Of a DNA stretch of 64,000 nt, positions 17,701 to 25,854 are shown one piece after another. The DNA is from Martinezella hainanensis (GTDB taxonomy: Bacteria > Pseudomonadota > Alphaproteobacteria > Rhizobiales > Rhizobiaceae), in the NCBI RefSeq assembly GCF_900094555.1, contig NZ_FMAC01000001.1, forward strand, positions 930,001-994,000, in the 5' to 3' direction. Below the pieces are notes generated by a model. It searched no databases. It was not told the DNA's origin and worked only from the letters and a program-made list of their open reading frames with translations. Position 1 is the first letter of the stretch; each line of letters opens with the position of its first letter. The position numbers were made by a program, and so were the translations under genes.

Positions 17701-19047
17701 ATGACCGAACAGAAGCAATTGAAGCTCGGGGCCTTCATGCGTCCCGTCAGCCTGCATACCGGTGCCTGGCGTTATCCTGGCGCCTATCCGGACGCCAACT
17801 TCAATTTCCAGCATATCAAGAGCTTCGCGCAGGAACTGGAAAAGGCGAAATTCGACGCCTTCTTCATGGCCGATCACCTGGCTGTCCTCAATATGCCGAT
17901 CGAGGCTCTGAAGCGCAGCCACACCGTGACCTCCTTCGAGCCCTTCACCCTGCTTTCGGCGCTCGCTGCCGTCACCGACCGGATCGGCCTCGTCGCCACT
18001 GCCTCCACCACCTTCGACCTGCCCTATCATATCGCCCGCCGCTTCGCCTCGCTCGACCACATCAGCGGCGGTCGTGCCGGCTGGAACATCGTCACCACCT
18101 CCAATCCCGATGCTGCCCTCAATTTCGGCCTGGAAGAGCATATGGAACATGGCGAGCGCTACCATCGCGCCCGCGAATTCTACGATGTCGTCACCGGCCT
18201 CTGGGACAGTTTTGCCGATGACGCTTTCCTCCACGACGCCGAAAGCGGCATCTTCTTCGATCCGGAGCGGATGCATGTGCTTGGGCACAAGGGCGAGGAG
18301 CTGAGCGTTCGCGGCCCGCTCAACATCGCCCGCCCGCCGCAGGGCTGGCCCGTGATCGTGCAGGCAGGGCAATCGGATGCGGGCCGCCAGCTCGCCGCCG
18401 AAACCGCAGAAGCGGTCTTCGCAGCGCCCCGCAATCTGGCGGACGGCAAGTCGATCTTCGCCGATATCAAGGGACGAATGAAGGCGATCGGCCGCAACCC
18501 GGATCATCTGAAGATCCTGCCCGCCGCCTTCATCGTCGTCGGCGACACGATCGAGGAAGCGAAGGCGAAACGAGCAAAGCTCGACAGCCTCGTGCATTAC
18601 GATAGCGCGATTGCATCCCTATCGATCGCGCTGGGACACGATGCATCCAAATTCGATCCGGACGGCCCGCTGCCAGAGATTCCGGAGACCAATGCCAGCA
18701 AGAGCGGCCGCGAACGCGTCATCGCGCTTGCCGAAGCCGAAAAACTCACCGTACGCCAGCTTGCCCAGCGTCTCGGCGGCTATGCCGGCCTCGCCTTCGT
18801 CGGCACGCCTGAGAGCATTGCCGACGAGATGGAACGGTGGCTGCATGAGGAAGGCTCCGACGGTTTCAACGTCGTCTTCCCCTTCCTGCCTCAAGGTCTG
18901 CTTGACGTGACCACCCGCGTTGTTCCAGAGCTGCAGCGCCGCGGCATCTTCCGTCGCGACTACGAAGGCACGACATTGCGCGAACACCTCGGCCTGCCGC
19001 GCCCGGAAAACCGCTTTTTCAAGGCTGCCGCCGACGCCGCGCAGTAA
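17701..19047 (+). CDS. LLM-class flavin-dependent monooxygenase (NtaA/SnaA/SoxA family)
   Basis: 448-residue flavin-dependent monooxygenase using reduced FMN from a separate reductase. Typical family features are KLGAFMRPVSLHTGAWRYP at the start, the TIM-barrel SGGRAGWNIVTTSNP, and GFNVVFPFLPQGLLDV near the end. The family includes nitrilotriacetate monooxygenase and sulfur-compound monooxygenases. The ATG at 17701 follows GAGAGAG; the longer frame from 17653 is less likely. It is followed 24 bases later by an AhpD-like gene. The substrate is unknown, but xenobiotic or sulfur/nitrogen scavenging is usual. Confidence 0.9.
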   Translation: MTEQKQLKLGAFMRPVSLHTGAWRYPGAYPDANFNFQHIKSFAQELEKAKFDAFFMADHLAVLNMPIEALKRSHTVTSFEPFTLLSALAAVTDRIGLVATASTTFDLPYHIARRFASLDHISGGRAGWNIVTTSNPDAALNFGLEEHMEHGERYHRAREFYDVVTGLWDSFADDAFLHDAESGIFFDPERMHVLGHKGEELSVRGPLNIARPPQGWPVIVQAGQSDAGRQLAAETAEAVFAAPRNLADGKSIFADIKGRMKAIGRNPDHLKILPAAFIVVGDTIEEAKAKRAKLDSLVHYDSAIASLSIALGHDASKFDPDGPLPEIPETNASKSGRERVIALAEAEKLTVRQLAQRLGGYAGLAFVGTPESIADEMERWLHEEGSDGFNVVFPFLPQGLLDVTTRVVPELQRRGIFRRDYEGTTLREHLGLPRPENRFFKAAADAAQ

Positions 19048-19071
19048 GAGAGCCCAGCAAAAGAGACTGAC

Positions 19072-19614
19072 ATGAGCCATATCACGCCGATCGACTATGA
19101 GACCGCTTCCGACGCCGTGCGCGCCGAGCACGATCGCGAAGTGCAGCTGCGCGGCCGCATGACCAACATGAAGCGGACATTGCTGCACTCGCCTGTCGCA
19201 CATCGGATCTATGCGGAATGGTTTCCCCTGCGCGAAGAGCTGCGCCCGGAGCTCGACGATCGCGCCGTCTGGCTGCTTTGCCATGCCATCGCGATCGAAT
19301 GCCGCTCGATCATCCCGGTCGGTTTCTTCCGGCGGGCACTCATCAATGCCGGCCTGACGCCAGAAACGATCGTCCCGACAGAAGACGAAGCCCTGCTGAT
19401 CGAATTCGGGAAAGCAATTGCCAGGGATTCCAATGCCATTCCAGAGGAGATCTGGGCGCGGTTGAAGGCACGCTACGACGAGCCGACGCTTGCCAACCTC
19501 GTCGCCTTCGCCGGCATCATGATCGCGACGGCGATCTACAACAATGCCGTGAAGGTGGATATCGATCCAGAGCTTGGGCCTTATCTTGAAGGATTTGAGT
19601 TTCCGGCGAAGTGA
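19072..19614 (+). CDS. AhpD/carboxymuconolactone decarboxylase-like protein
   Basis: 180-residue protein resembling the helical CMD/AhpD superfamily (AVWLLCHAIAIECRSIIPVGFFRRAL). The redox CxxC of AhpD is not present, only single cysteines, so peroxidase partner activity is unlikely. It lies 24 bases after the flavin monooxygenase gene and is probably cotranscribed. That context suggests it handles the oxidised product, but no reaction can be assigned. Confidence 0.75.
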   Translation: MSHITPIDYETASDAVRAEHDREVQLRGRMTNMKRTLLHSPVAHRIYAEWFPLREELRPELDDRAVWLLCHAIAIECRSIIPVGFFRRALINAGLTPETIVPTEDEALLIEFGKAIARDSNAIPEEIWARLKARYDEPTLANLVAFAGIMIATAIYNNAVKVDIDPELGPYLEGFEFPAK

Positions 19615-19620
19615 CGAAGT

Positions 19621-19776
19621 AGCCCCTCACCCTAGCCCTCTCCCCGCACGCGGGGAGAGGGGACTATTCCGGTAACTCGCTTAACTCTGCAGCAAAAGAG
19701 GGACGGCGCTGGTGCAGCTATCCCCTTCTCCCCGTCAAAACGGGGAGAAGGTGCCCGACAGGGCGGATGAGGGGCT
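19621..19776. repeat. RIME-like intergenic palindromic element
   Basis: The element is bounded by perfect inverted 9-mers (AGCCCCTCA at 19621-19629... and TGAGGGGCT to 19776). It contains two internal hairpins, CCCTCTCCCCG with CGGGGAGAGGG at 19636-19661, and CCTTCTCCCCG with CGGGGAGAAGG at 19724-19751. This layout is typical of rhizobial intergenic mosaic elements. It separates convergent genes and could also act as a terminator. Confidence 0.8.
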
Positions 19777-19796
19777 TTCACCACCCAATCCAAAAC

Positions 19797-20225
19797 TCAC
19801 CCAGAAATCGTCGTCGAAAACTGCGGATTGCCGCGGATCGTGTTGCTCACCGTGCAGATCTCATCCTCGGCGGCATGCGCGATGGCATTGCGGATTTCAT
19901 CGCCGAAATCGCCCTTGATGGTGAAGGCGATGTTGAATTTCTCGACGCGGGACAGGCCTTCTGTGGCCTTTTCGCCTGTGACGACAGCGGTGACTTCGGT
20001 AAGCTTGTCGAGCACGCCGAGGCTGCTCGCCGCCATGCGGGCGCTAAGAACCAGGCAGGCCGACAGCGAAGAATAGAGCAGATCGAGCGGGTTGAAACCG
20101 GGCTGCGACGGTGAGGTCACGATGTCGATCTCGCCGCCCGTCACCGAGGTCACATGCGGAAAACCAGTGCGGCCGACCGTGGCGGTAGCACCCGTCTGCC
20201 TCGTCTTCACTTTCAGTTCGGCCAT
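19797..20225 (-). CDS. OsmC family peroxiredoxin-like protein
   Basis: 142-residue OsmC/Ohr-superfamily protein. The two cysteines used in thiol-dependent peroxide reduction are at residue 57 (SSLSACLVLSARM) and residue 124 (EDEICTVSNTI). The second motif and the overall sequence fit the OsmC-like YhfA group better than Ohr. It should act in the cytoplasm on organic hydroperoxides. It is a single-gene unit with the RIME-like element downstream. Confidence 0.9.
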   Translation of the reverse strand: MAELKVKTRQTGATATVGRTGFPHVTSVTGGEIDIVTSPSQPGFNPLDLLYSSLSACLVLSARMAASSLGVLDKLTEVTAVVTGEKATEGLSRVEKFNIAFTIKGDFGDEIRNAIAHAAEDEICTVSNTIRGNPQFSTTISG

Positions 20226-20356
20226 GTCGAAAATCCTTGAAATAAAAGCGGGAAACTCTCTCCCTCTACATAGGGATTCATCGCGCGGGACACAATTGCA
20301 GTTCCCGCCCCTTGCGTCTTCCAGCCAGTTAAGCCACCAAATGGTTACAGGCTCTT

Positions 20357-20416
20357 AGAGCAATTCCAGGAAAAGTGCGTAGCGGTTTTCCGTCCGGAAT
20401 TGCGTACAAACGCTCT
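20357..20416. repeat. Short rhizobial palindromic repeat, copy A
   Basis: Nested inverted pairs AGAGC/GCTCT, AATTCC/GGAATT and GGAAAA/TTTTCC frame this 60-bp element upstream of the glycerate kinase gene. A related copy sits between serC and serA at 47677-47731. Sequences of this type are scattered in Rhizobium intergenic regions. Confidence 0.75.
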
Positions 20417-20435
20417 AGCAGACAGGCAGTTCGAC

Positions 20436-21701
20436 ATGACCGTTTCCGATCCCCGCGCCTTCCTGACCTCGCTGTTCGATGCCGCCGTTCGCGCCGCCGA
20501 TCCGCTGACCGGCATCCGTGCGCATCTGCCGAAAAAGCCGAAGGGCCGGACGATCGTCATCGGTGCCGGCAAGGGTTCAGCCCAGATGGCGGCCGCGCTG
20601 GAACAATGCTGGGATGGTCCGCTGGAAGGTCTGGTGGTGACGCGATATGGCTTTTCCGCCCCCTGCCGCCAGATCGAGATTATCGAAGCTGCCCATCCGG
20701 TGCCGGATGAAGCAGGTCTCGTTGCCTCCCGCCGATTGTTGAAACTCGTCGAGGGCCTGACGGAGGATGATCTGGTGATCGCCCTGATATCAGGCGGTGG
20801 CTCGGCGCTGCTGCCCTCGCCGGCCGGTGCGCTGAGCCTTGCAGACGAGATCGCCGTCAACAAGGCGCTGCTTGCCTCAGGCGCACCGATTTCGGCAATG
20901 AATGTCATTCGCAAGCACCTGTCGACCATCAAGGGAGGCCGCCTGGCAGCCGCTGCCCATCCTGCCAAGGTCGTCTCTCTCGTCGTTTCGGATATCCCCG
21001 GCGACGATCCTGCTTTGGTGGCCTCCGGCCCCACCGTTCCGGGTGCGGGCACGCGCGCCGACGCGCTCGACCTTATCCGCCTCTACCGCATCGAACTGCC
21101 TGCGGCCGTTCTCGCCCATATCGAGAAAACCGAAGCCGATGCTCCCCGCCCGGACGATCCGCGCTTTGCCGGCAATGAGGTCCATCTCATTGCATCCGCC
21201 GGCGTCTCTCTGGAGGCCGCTGCCGAGGTGGCGCGTGCTGCCGGTATCGAAGCCGCCATACTCTCCGATGCCATCGAGGGCGAAGCGCGCGAGGCCGCGC
21301 ATGTACATGCCGCCATCGCCCGCGAAGTGCTTCATCGCAACCGTCCCTTCGCCAAGCCGATCGTGCTTTTGTCCGGCGGAGAAACGACGGTGACGCTGAA
21401 AGGCAAGGGTAAGGGCGGGCGAAACTCGGAATTCCTGCTGTCGCTGGCGATCGACATCGACCGCCACACCGGGATTTATGCCATGGCCGCCGACACGGAC
21501 GGCATCGACGGCAGCGAAGACAATGCAGGCGCCTTTGCCGATACGGGTACGGTGGCGCGGCTGCGCGAGGCGGGAATGGTGCCGGCCGAAATGCTGGCAA
21601 ACAACGATGCCTGGACCGCCTTCAACGCGATCGGCGATCTCTTCGTTCCCGGTCCGACCGGAACGAACGTCAACGACTTTCGCGCCATCCTGATCGTGTA
21701 A
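20436..21701 (+). CDS. Glycerate 2-kinase (MOFRL family; hydroxypyruvate reductase-like annotation TtuD)
   Basis: 421-residue glycerate kinase of the GckA/TtuD type, phosphorylating D-glycerate to 2-phosphoglycerate. Visible features are VIGAGKGSAQMAAAL near the N-terminus, ALISGGGSALLPSPAG, and the C-terminal MOFRL domain with KGGRNSEFLLSLAIDID and MAADTDGIDGSEDNAGAF. The start is ATG at 20436. An in-frame TTG at 20400 lies inside the palindromic repeat, so it is unlikely. It stands alone between the OsmC gene and a small zinc-ribbon gene. A role in glyoxylate or tartrate metabolism is usual for the family. Confidence 0.9.
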   Translation: MTVSDPRAFLTSLFDAAVRAADPLTGIRAHLPKKPKGRTIVIGAGKGSAQMAAALEQCWDGPLEGLVVTRYGFSAPCRQIEIIEAAHPVPDEAGLVASRRLLKLVEGLTEDDLVIALISGGGSALLPSPAGALSLADEIAVNKALLASGAPISAMNVIRKHLSTIKGGRLAAAAHPAKVVSLVVSDIPGDDPALVASGPTVPGAGTRADALDLIRLYRIELPAAVLAHIEKTEADAPRPDDPRFAGNEVHLIASAGVSLEAAAEVARAAGIEAAILSDAIEGEAREAAHVHAAIAREVLHRNRPFAKPIVLLSGGETTVTLKGKGKGGRNSEFLLSLAIDIDRHTGIYAMAADTDGIDGSEDNAGAFADTGTVARLREAGMVPAEMLANNDAWTAFNAIGDLFVPGPTGTNVNDFRAILIV

Positions 21702-21721
21702 TCATCGGAAGCGGTCGTGAC

Positions 21722-21904
21722 TTAGACGATGGCGGTGCAATCGTCACAGCGCCAATAGGCGGCTGCAGTCGATACCCACCGGAGGAAATGCCGGCTGCAA
21801 TGATCGCACTCGATTTCGACGACATGCGTCCTTTCGCCGACGATCAACGGCCTCGTCTTGATCCTGCGCTCGCTCTTCCATTGATCGAGCTTCGTCACGG
21901 CCAT
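21722..21904 (-). CDS. Small zinc-ribbon protein of unknown function
   Basis: 60-residue basic protein with two CxxC pairs (CDHC and CDDC) 18-20 residues apart, fitting a zinc ribbon. The start at 21904 has a strong GGAGGG seven bases upstream. The longer frame to 21940 is weaker. No homology-based function is recognised. It converges with the glycerate kinase gene. Confidence 0.7.
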   Translation of the reverse strand: MAVTKLDQWKSERRIKTRPLIVGERTHVVEIECDHCSRHFLRWVSTAAAYWRCDDCTAIV

Positions 21905-22179
21905 GATTACCCTCCACGCAATACTCGCCTCGACAAGCAAAAATCTAAAATAGGCTCAACTAATAAAATAAATCTTGCAAGTGCGAAGCACGCTTCTGCG
22001 CGGTGAGAAGGTCGAAATTATTCGCAGTAGTGCACGAAAGACATAGTGCTTCGGATTCCGGCCTGTGGCCCGATCGCTCCGTTAAAAAATTGTGACAGCG
22101 GATATCGCCATTTTCGCGCGTGACACCATGTCATCTCAGGGCGATTTCCACCAAGACAATAATGGGAGACACATTCATC

Positions 22180-23922
22180 ATGCGCCACTTCCGCCAGCGG
22201 GCGATTTCGTCGGTAACCCTGGTCACATTTGCTCTCTTTTCCGTCACCGCCAGAGCTGCCGCGCCGCCACCGGTCGAGGCGGAGCATGGCATGGTAGTCA
22301 CGGCTCAGCATCTCGCCACCGATGTCGGCGTCGAGGTGCTGAAAAATGGCGGCAATGCCGTCGATGCAGCCGTTGCGGTCGGCTATGCGCTGGCCGTCGT
22401 TTATCCCACAGCCGGCAATATCGGCGGCGGCGGTTTCATGACCATCCGCATGCGCGACGGAAAGACGGATTTCCTGGATTTCCGCGAGCGCGCGCCGCTG
22501 GCCGCTACCAAGGGCATGTATCTCGACGACAAGGGCAATATCGTCAAAGGCGCAAGCACGGATGGCTATCTCGCCGTCGGCGTCCCCGGCTCGGTCATGG
22601 GCTTCGAGACCGCGCGCGAGAAATACGGCACGAAATCCCGCCAGGATCTGATGGCGCCAGCCATTCGCTACGCCAAGGAAGGCTTCACGCTGAACCAGGC
22701 TGATGCCGCCGAGCTGAATGAGGGCAAGGCGTGGCTGTCGCGCGATCCGGCCACCGCAGCGATCTTCACCAAGGCGGATGGAAAACCCTTCGCGACGGGC
22801 GACAAGCTGATACAGCCTGATCTCGCCAACGCCCTATCAGGCATTTCGGATCAGGGGCCGGACGGCTTCTACAAGGGACCTGTCGCCAATGCCATCGTCA
22901 AGGCAAGCCAGGACAAGGGCGGCATTCTCGCAAACCAGGATTTCGAACAATACAAGGTTCGCGAACTCGAGCCCGTGAAATGCAATTATCGTGGCTATGA
23001 GATCGTTTCCTCGCCACCGCCCTCATCGGGCGGCGTTATCATCTGCGAAATCCTCAATGTGCTGGAAGGCTATCCGCTCTCCTATACTGGTTACGCCTCG
23101 GCAGACACGGTGCATTACATGGTCGAAGCCATGCGCTACGCCTATGTCGACCGCAACTCGGCGCTTGGCGACCCCGACTTCGTCGACAATCCTGTCAGCA
23201 AGCTGCTGGACAAGGCCTATGCCCAGAAGATCCGCGACGGCATCTCGCCCTATAAGGCTGGCGTTTCCAAGGATCTGATGCCGAAGGGCCTCGGCGAAAG
23301 CCACGAGACGACGCATTATTCGATCATCGACAATGACGGCAATGCCGTCGCCGTCACCTATACGCTGAACGGCTCGTTCGGCGCCGGCGTCGTCGCGCCC
23401 GGCACGGGCATCCTCTTGAACAACGAGATGGACGATTTCACCTCCAAGCCCGGCGTGCCCAACCTTTACGGCCTGGTGCAGGGCGAAGCCAATGCCATCC
23501 AGCCGAAGAAGACGCCGCTGTCCTCCATGAGCCCGACGATCATCGCCAAGGACGGCAAGCCCTTCATGGTGATCGGCAGCCCAGGCGGCTCGCGCATCAT
23601 CACCATCACGCTCGAAGCGATCATCAACGTCATCGATTTCGGCATGAACATTCAGGAAGCAATCGACGCGCCGCGCATCCATCACCAATGGCTGCCGGAC
23701 AAGGTTTACATGGAACCGCGTGCGCTTTCGCCCGATACGATCAAGCTTTTGACCGGCATGGGCTACACGGTTCAAGTCGACAATAGCTGGCCGATCTGGG
23801 GTCAGGCAGCCGGCATCCTTGTCGGCGGCAAGAGCCTCAGCGACATCGCCAAGGGCGGAGGCGCCCGCTACAACGGCGCCATAGACAGTCGCGCCGGCTC
23901 CGGGTTGGCAGCTGGCTATTGA
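22180..23922 (+). CDS. ggt: Gamma-glutamyltransferase, secreted
   Basis: 580-residue periplasmic gamma-glutamyltransferase that hydrolyses or transfers the gamma-glutamyl group of glutathione and related compounds. A signal peptide covers about residues 1-25 (SSVTLVTFALFSVTARA). The self-processing site is the threonine of ETTHYSIIDNDG, where the precursor is cut into large and small subunits. GSPGGSRIITITLEAI and the lid-region LLNNEMDDFTSKPG are also typical. I chose ATG 22180 because GGGAG lies about ten bases upstream and it gives a clean signal peptide. In-frame starts at 22120 and 22162 are alternatives. Confidence 0.95.
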   Translation: MRHFRQRAISSVTLVTFALFSVTARAAAPPPVEAEHGMVVTAQHLATDVGVEVLKNGGNAVDAAVAVGYALAVVYPTAGNIGGGGFMTIRMRDGKTDFLDFRERAPLAATKGMYLDDKGNIVKGASTDGYLAVGVPGSVMGFETAREKYGTKSRQDLMAPAIRYAKEGFTLNQADAAELNEGKAWLSRDPATAAIFTKADGKPFATGDKLIQPDLANALSGISDQGPDGFYKGPVANAIVKASQDKGGILANQDFEQYKVRELEPVKCNYRGYEIVSSPPPSSGGVIICEILNVLEGYPLSYTGYASADTVHYMVEAMRYAYVDRNSALGDPDFVDNPVSKLLDKAYAQKIRDGISPYKAGVSKDLMPKGLGESHETTHYSIIDNDGNAVAVTYTLNGSFGAGVVAPGTGILLNNEMDDFTSKPGVPNLYGLVQGEANAIQPKKTPLSSMSPTIIAKDGKPFMVIGSPGGSRIITITLEAIINVIDFGMNIQEAIDAPRIHHQWLPDKVYMEPRALSPDTIKLLTGMGYTVQVDNSWPIWGQAAGILVGGKSLSDIAKGGGARYNGAIDSRAGSGLAAGY

Positions 23923-24272
23923 TCGCTACCCCTCAATACCGATGAATCAGACCGGTGCCACCATCGTCGGCGCCGGTCTTCTTTAGGCCAGCCGGCCGCC
24001 AAAACGCGCACATTATCTTACGCGAAAAAACCAAGCGTGAGCATTTCGGCGCGATATCGCGCCTATTCATTCACCTCACGTTCATTTGATGCCGTTTGCC
24101 CCTGCATGCGCGTCATTTTTTTCATCCCATCAATCAGATTTGCGATTTCTCATATGGTAATCGCACGCAAGCGGGAGTATACAAGCCGCCGTTCAAATAG
24201 GCCTTCGCGCCATGACCAGACTTGCGGTTCTGTCTTAGGACCCCTCCGCACCATCGAGAGCGATCCCCGACA
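23923..24272. other. 350-bp intergenic region between ggt and the MFS gene
   Basis: It starts with the ggt terminator hairpin (23949-23984). The rest is A/T-richer than its surroundings with no convincing ORF. It presumably carries the promoter of the MFS gene, but no clear operator was found. Confidence 0.5.
23949..23984 (+). terminator. Rho-independent terminator after ggt
   Basis: An 11-base stem with one G-T pair (23949-23959 with 23969-23979) has a nine-base loop and is followed by a T-rich TTCTTT. It lies 27 bases past the ggt stop. Confidence 0.75.
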
Positions 24273-25727
24273 ATGTCGGACCAGATATTCCAGGCCGCCC
24301 CCACCCGGCGGGCCGCACCGAATTTTCGTGTAGTAGCACTTATCGTAGCAAGTGCGATGTTCATGGAACAGCTTGACGCGACCGTGCTCGCAACAGCCCT
24401 TCCGACCATGGCGAGAGACTTCAGCGTCAGCGCGCCGGCCATGAGTATCTCGCTGACATCCTATCTCCTCAGCCTCGCAATCTTCATTCCCGCGAGCGGC
24501 GCCATCGCAGACCGCTTCGGGTCGCGCACCGTCTTCCGATCCGCCATCGCGGTTTTCGTTCTTGGCTCGCTTCTCTGCGCACAGGCGCCAAACCTCTTCT
24601 TCCTTGTCCTTGCCCGGCTTCTGCAGGGTCTCGGCGGCGCCATGATGCTACCGATCGGCCGTCTCGTGCTGATGCGCAGCGTCGCACGCAAGGACATGGT
24701 CAACGCCATGTCCTGGCTGCTGATCCCGGCGCTCGTCGGCCCTATCCTCGGCCCGCCGGTCGGCGGCCTGTTCGTCACCTACCTCGACTGGCGTTGGATC
24801 TTCTACATCAACGTGCCGATCGGTATCATCGGCTTCATCCTCGTGAGCATGTTCATCGAGGAGGTAAAGGGTCCTCGCACGGGCCGCTTCGATCTATCAG
24901 GCTTCATTCTCTCGGGGGTTTCGCTCGGTTCGCTGCTCTTCGGCTTCGAAATGTCGAGCCGCGAGGGCGAAGGCTATCTTGCCGTCTTCCTGATCTCCAT
25001 CGGCCTGCTCTTCGGCATCGCCTATCTGCGCCATGCCCGCAAGCATCCGTCACCGATCATGGATTTCTCGCTGATGAAGATGCCGACCTTTCGGACATCG
25101 GTCATCGCCGGCTCTCTGACGCGCATCAGCCAGGGCGCTCATCCATTTCTCATTCCCTTGATGCTGCAGCTAGGTTTCGGCCTTTCGGCCGCCGCCGCCG
25201 GCCAGATCGCCATCGCGACCGCAGTCGGTTCGATGGCGATGAAGCCGCTGCAGGTGCGCATCCTGCGCACGCTCGGCTTCCGCACCGCGCTCATCATCTT
25301 CGGCCTGATCGGCACGCTCGGCTATGGCATGTGCGCCATCTTCAAGCCCGATTGGCCGCTGCCCGTCATCTTCGTGATCCTGTTCTTCTGCGGCTTCTTC
25401 ATGTCGTTCCAGTTCTCGGCCTACAACACGATCGCCTATGACGAGATCGAGCGCGACCGGATGAGCACCGCGACCAGCTTCTATTCGACCTTCCAGCAGC
25501 TGATGCTTTCCCTCGGCATCTGCGTCGCCGCCCTTGCCTTACATGGTTCGATGCAATTCCGCGGCGCTGAGAAAGCCCAGATGATCGATTTCTCCGTCGC
25601 CTTCATCGTCGTGACGGCGATTGCGCTTCTTGCGGTGATCTGGAACGCCAGCTTTTCACGCACGGCTGGCTCGGAGCTGAGCGGCCATCGCCATAAATCG
25701 CGGGGAGACAGCCTCGGCGAGCACTGA
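24273..25727 (+). CDS. MFS drug exporter, DHA2 (EmrB/QacA) family
   Basis: 484-residue inner-membrane proton antiporter. The DHA2 signature LDATVLATALPTMARDF lies in the first membrane segment, then ADRFGSRTVFRSAI in the loop after segment 2, and PILGPPVGGLFVTYLDWRWIF follows. Many further hydrophobic helices continue to about residue 460. The ATG at 24273 was chosen because it gives the usual short cytoplasmic N-terminus. An in-frame start at 24222 exists. It likely exports toxic lipophilic compounds. The downstream VOC-hydrolase fusion suggests quinone or aldehyde stress. Confidence 0.9.
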   Translation: MSDQIFQAAPTRRAAPNFRVVALIVASAMFMEQLDATVLATALPTMARDFSVSAPAMSISLTSYLLSLAIFIPASGAIADRFGSRTVFRSAIAVFVLGSLLCAQAPNLFFLVLARLLQGLGGAMMLPIGRLVLMRSVARKDMVNAMSWLLIPALVGPILGPPVGGLFVTYLDWRWIFYINVPIGIIGFILVSMFIEEVKGPRTGRFDLSGFILSGVSLGSLLFGFEMSSREGEGYLAVFLISIGLLFGIAYLRHARKHPSPIMDFSLMKMPTFRTSVIAGSLTRISQGAHPFLIPLMLQLGFGLSAAAAGQIAIATAVGSMAMKPLQVRILRTLGFRTALIIFGLIGTLGYGMCAIFKPDWPLPVIFVILFFCGFFMSFQFSAYNTIAYDEIERDRMSTATSFYSTFQQLMLSLGICVAALALHGSMQFRGAEKAQMIDFSVAFIVVTAIALLAVIWNASFSRTAGSELSGHRHKSRGDSLGEH

Positions 25728-25854
25728 GGCTCGCCGCCGGCCAACTCAGCAATAGCGACTTTTGTGAACAGTGCCTCCACAGACGGCACATTGCATTGAA
25801 CAATGGCCCTGACCTAAATAGCGACCAGAACGAAAGAACAGTCTGGAGCATCCC

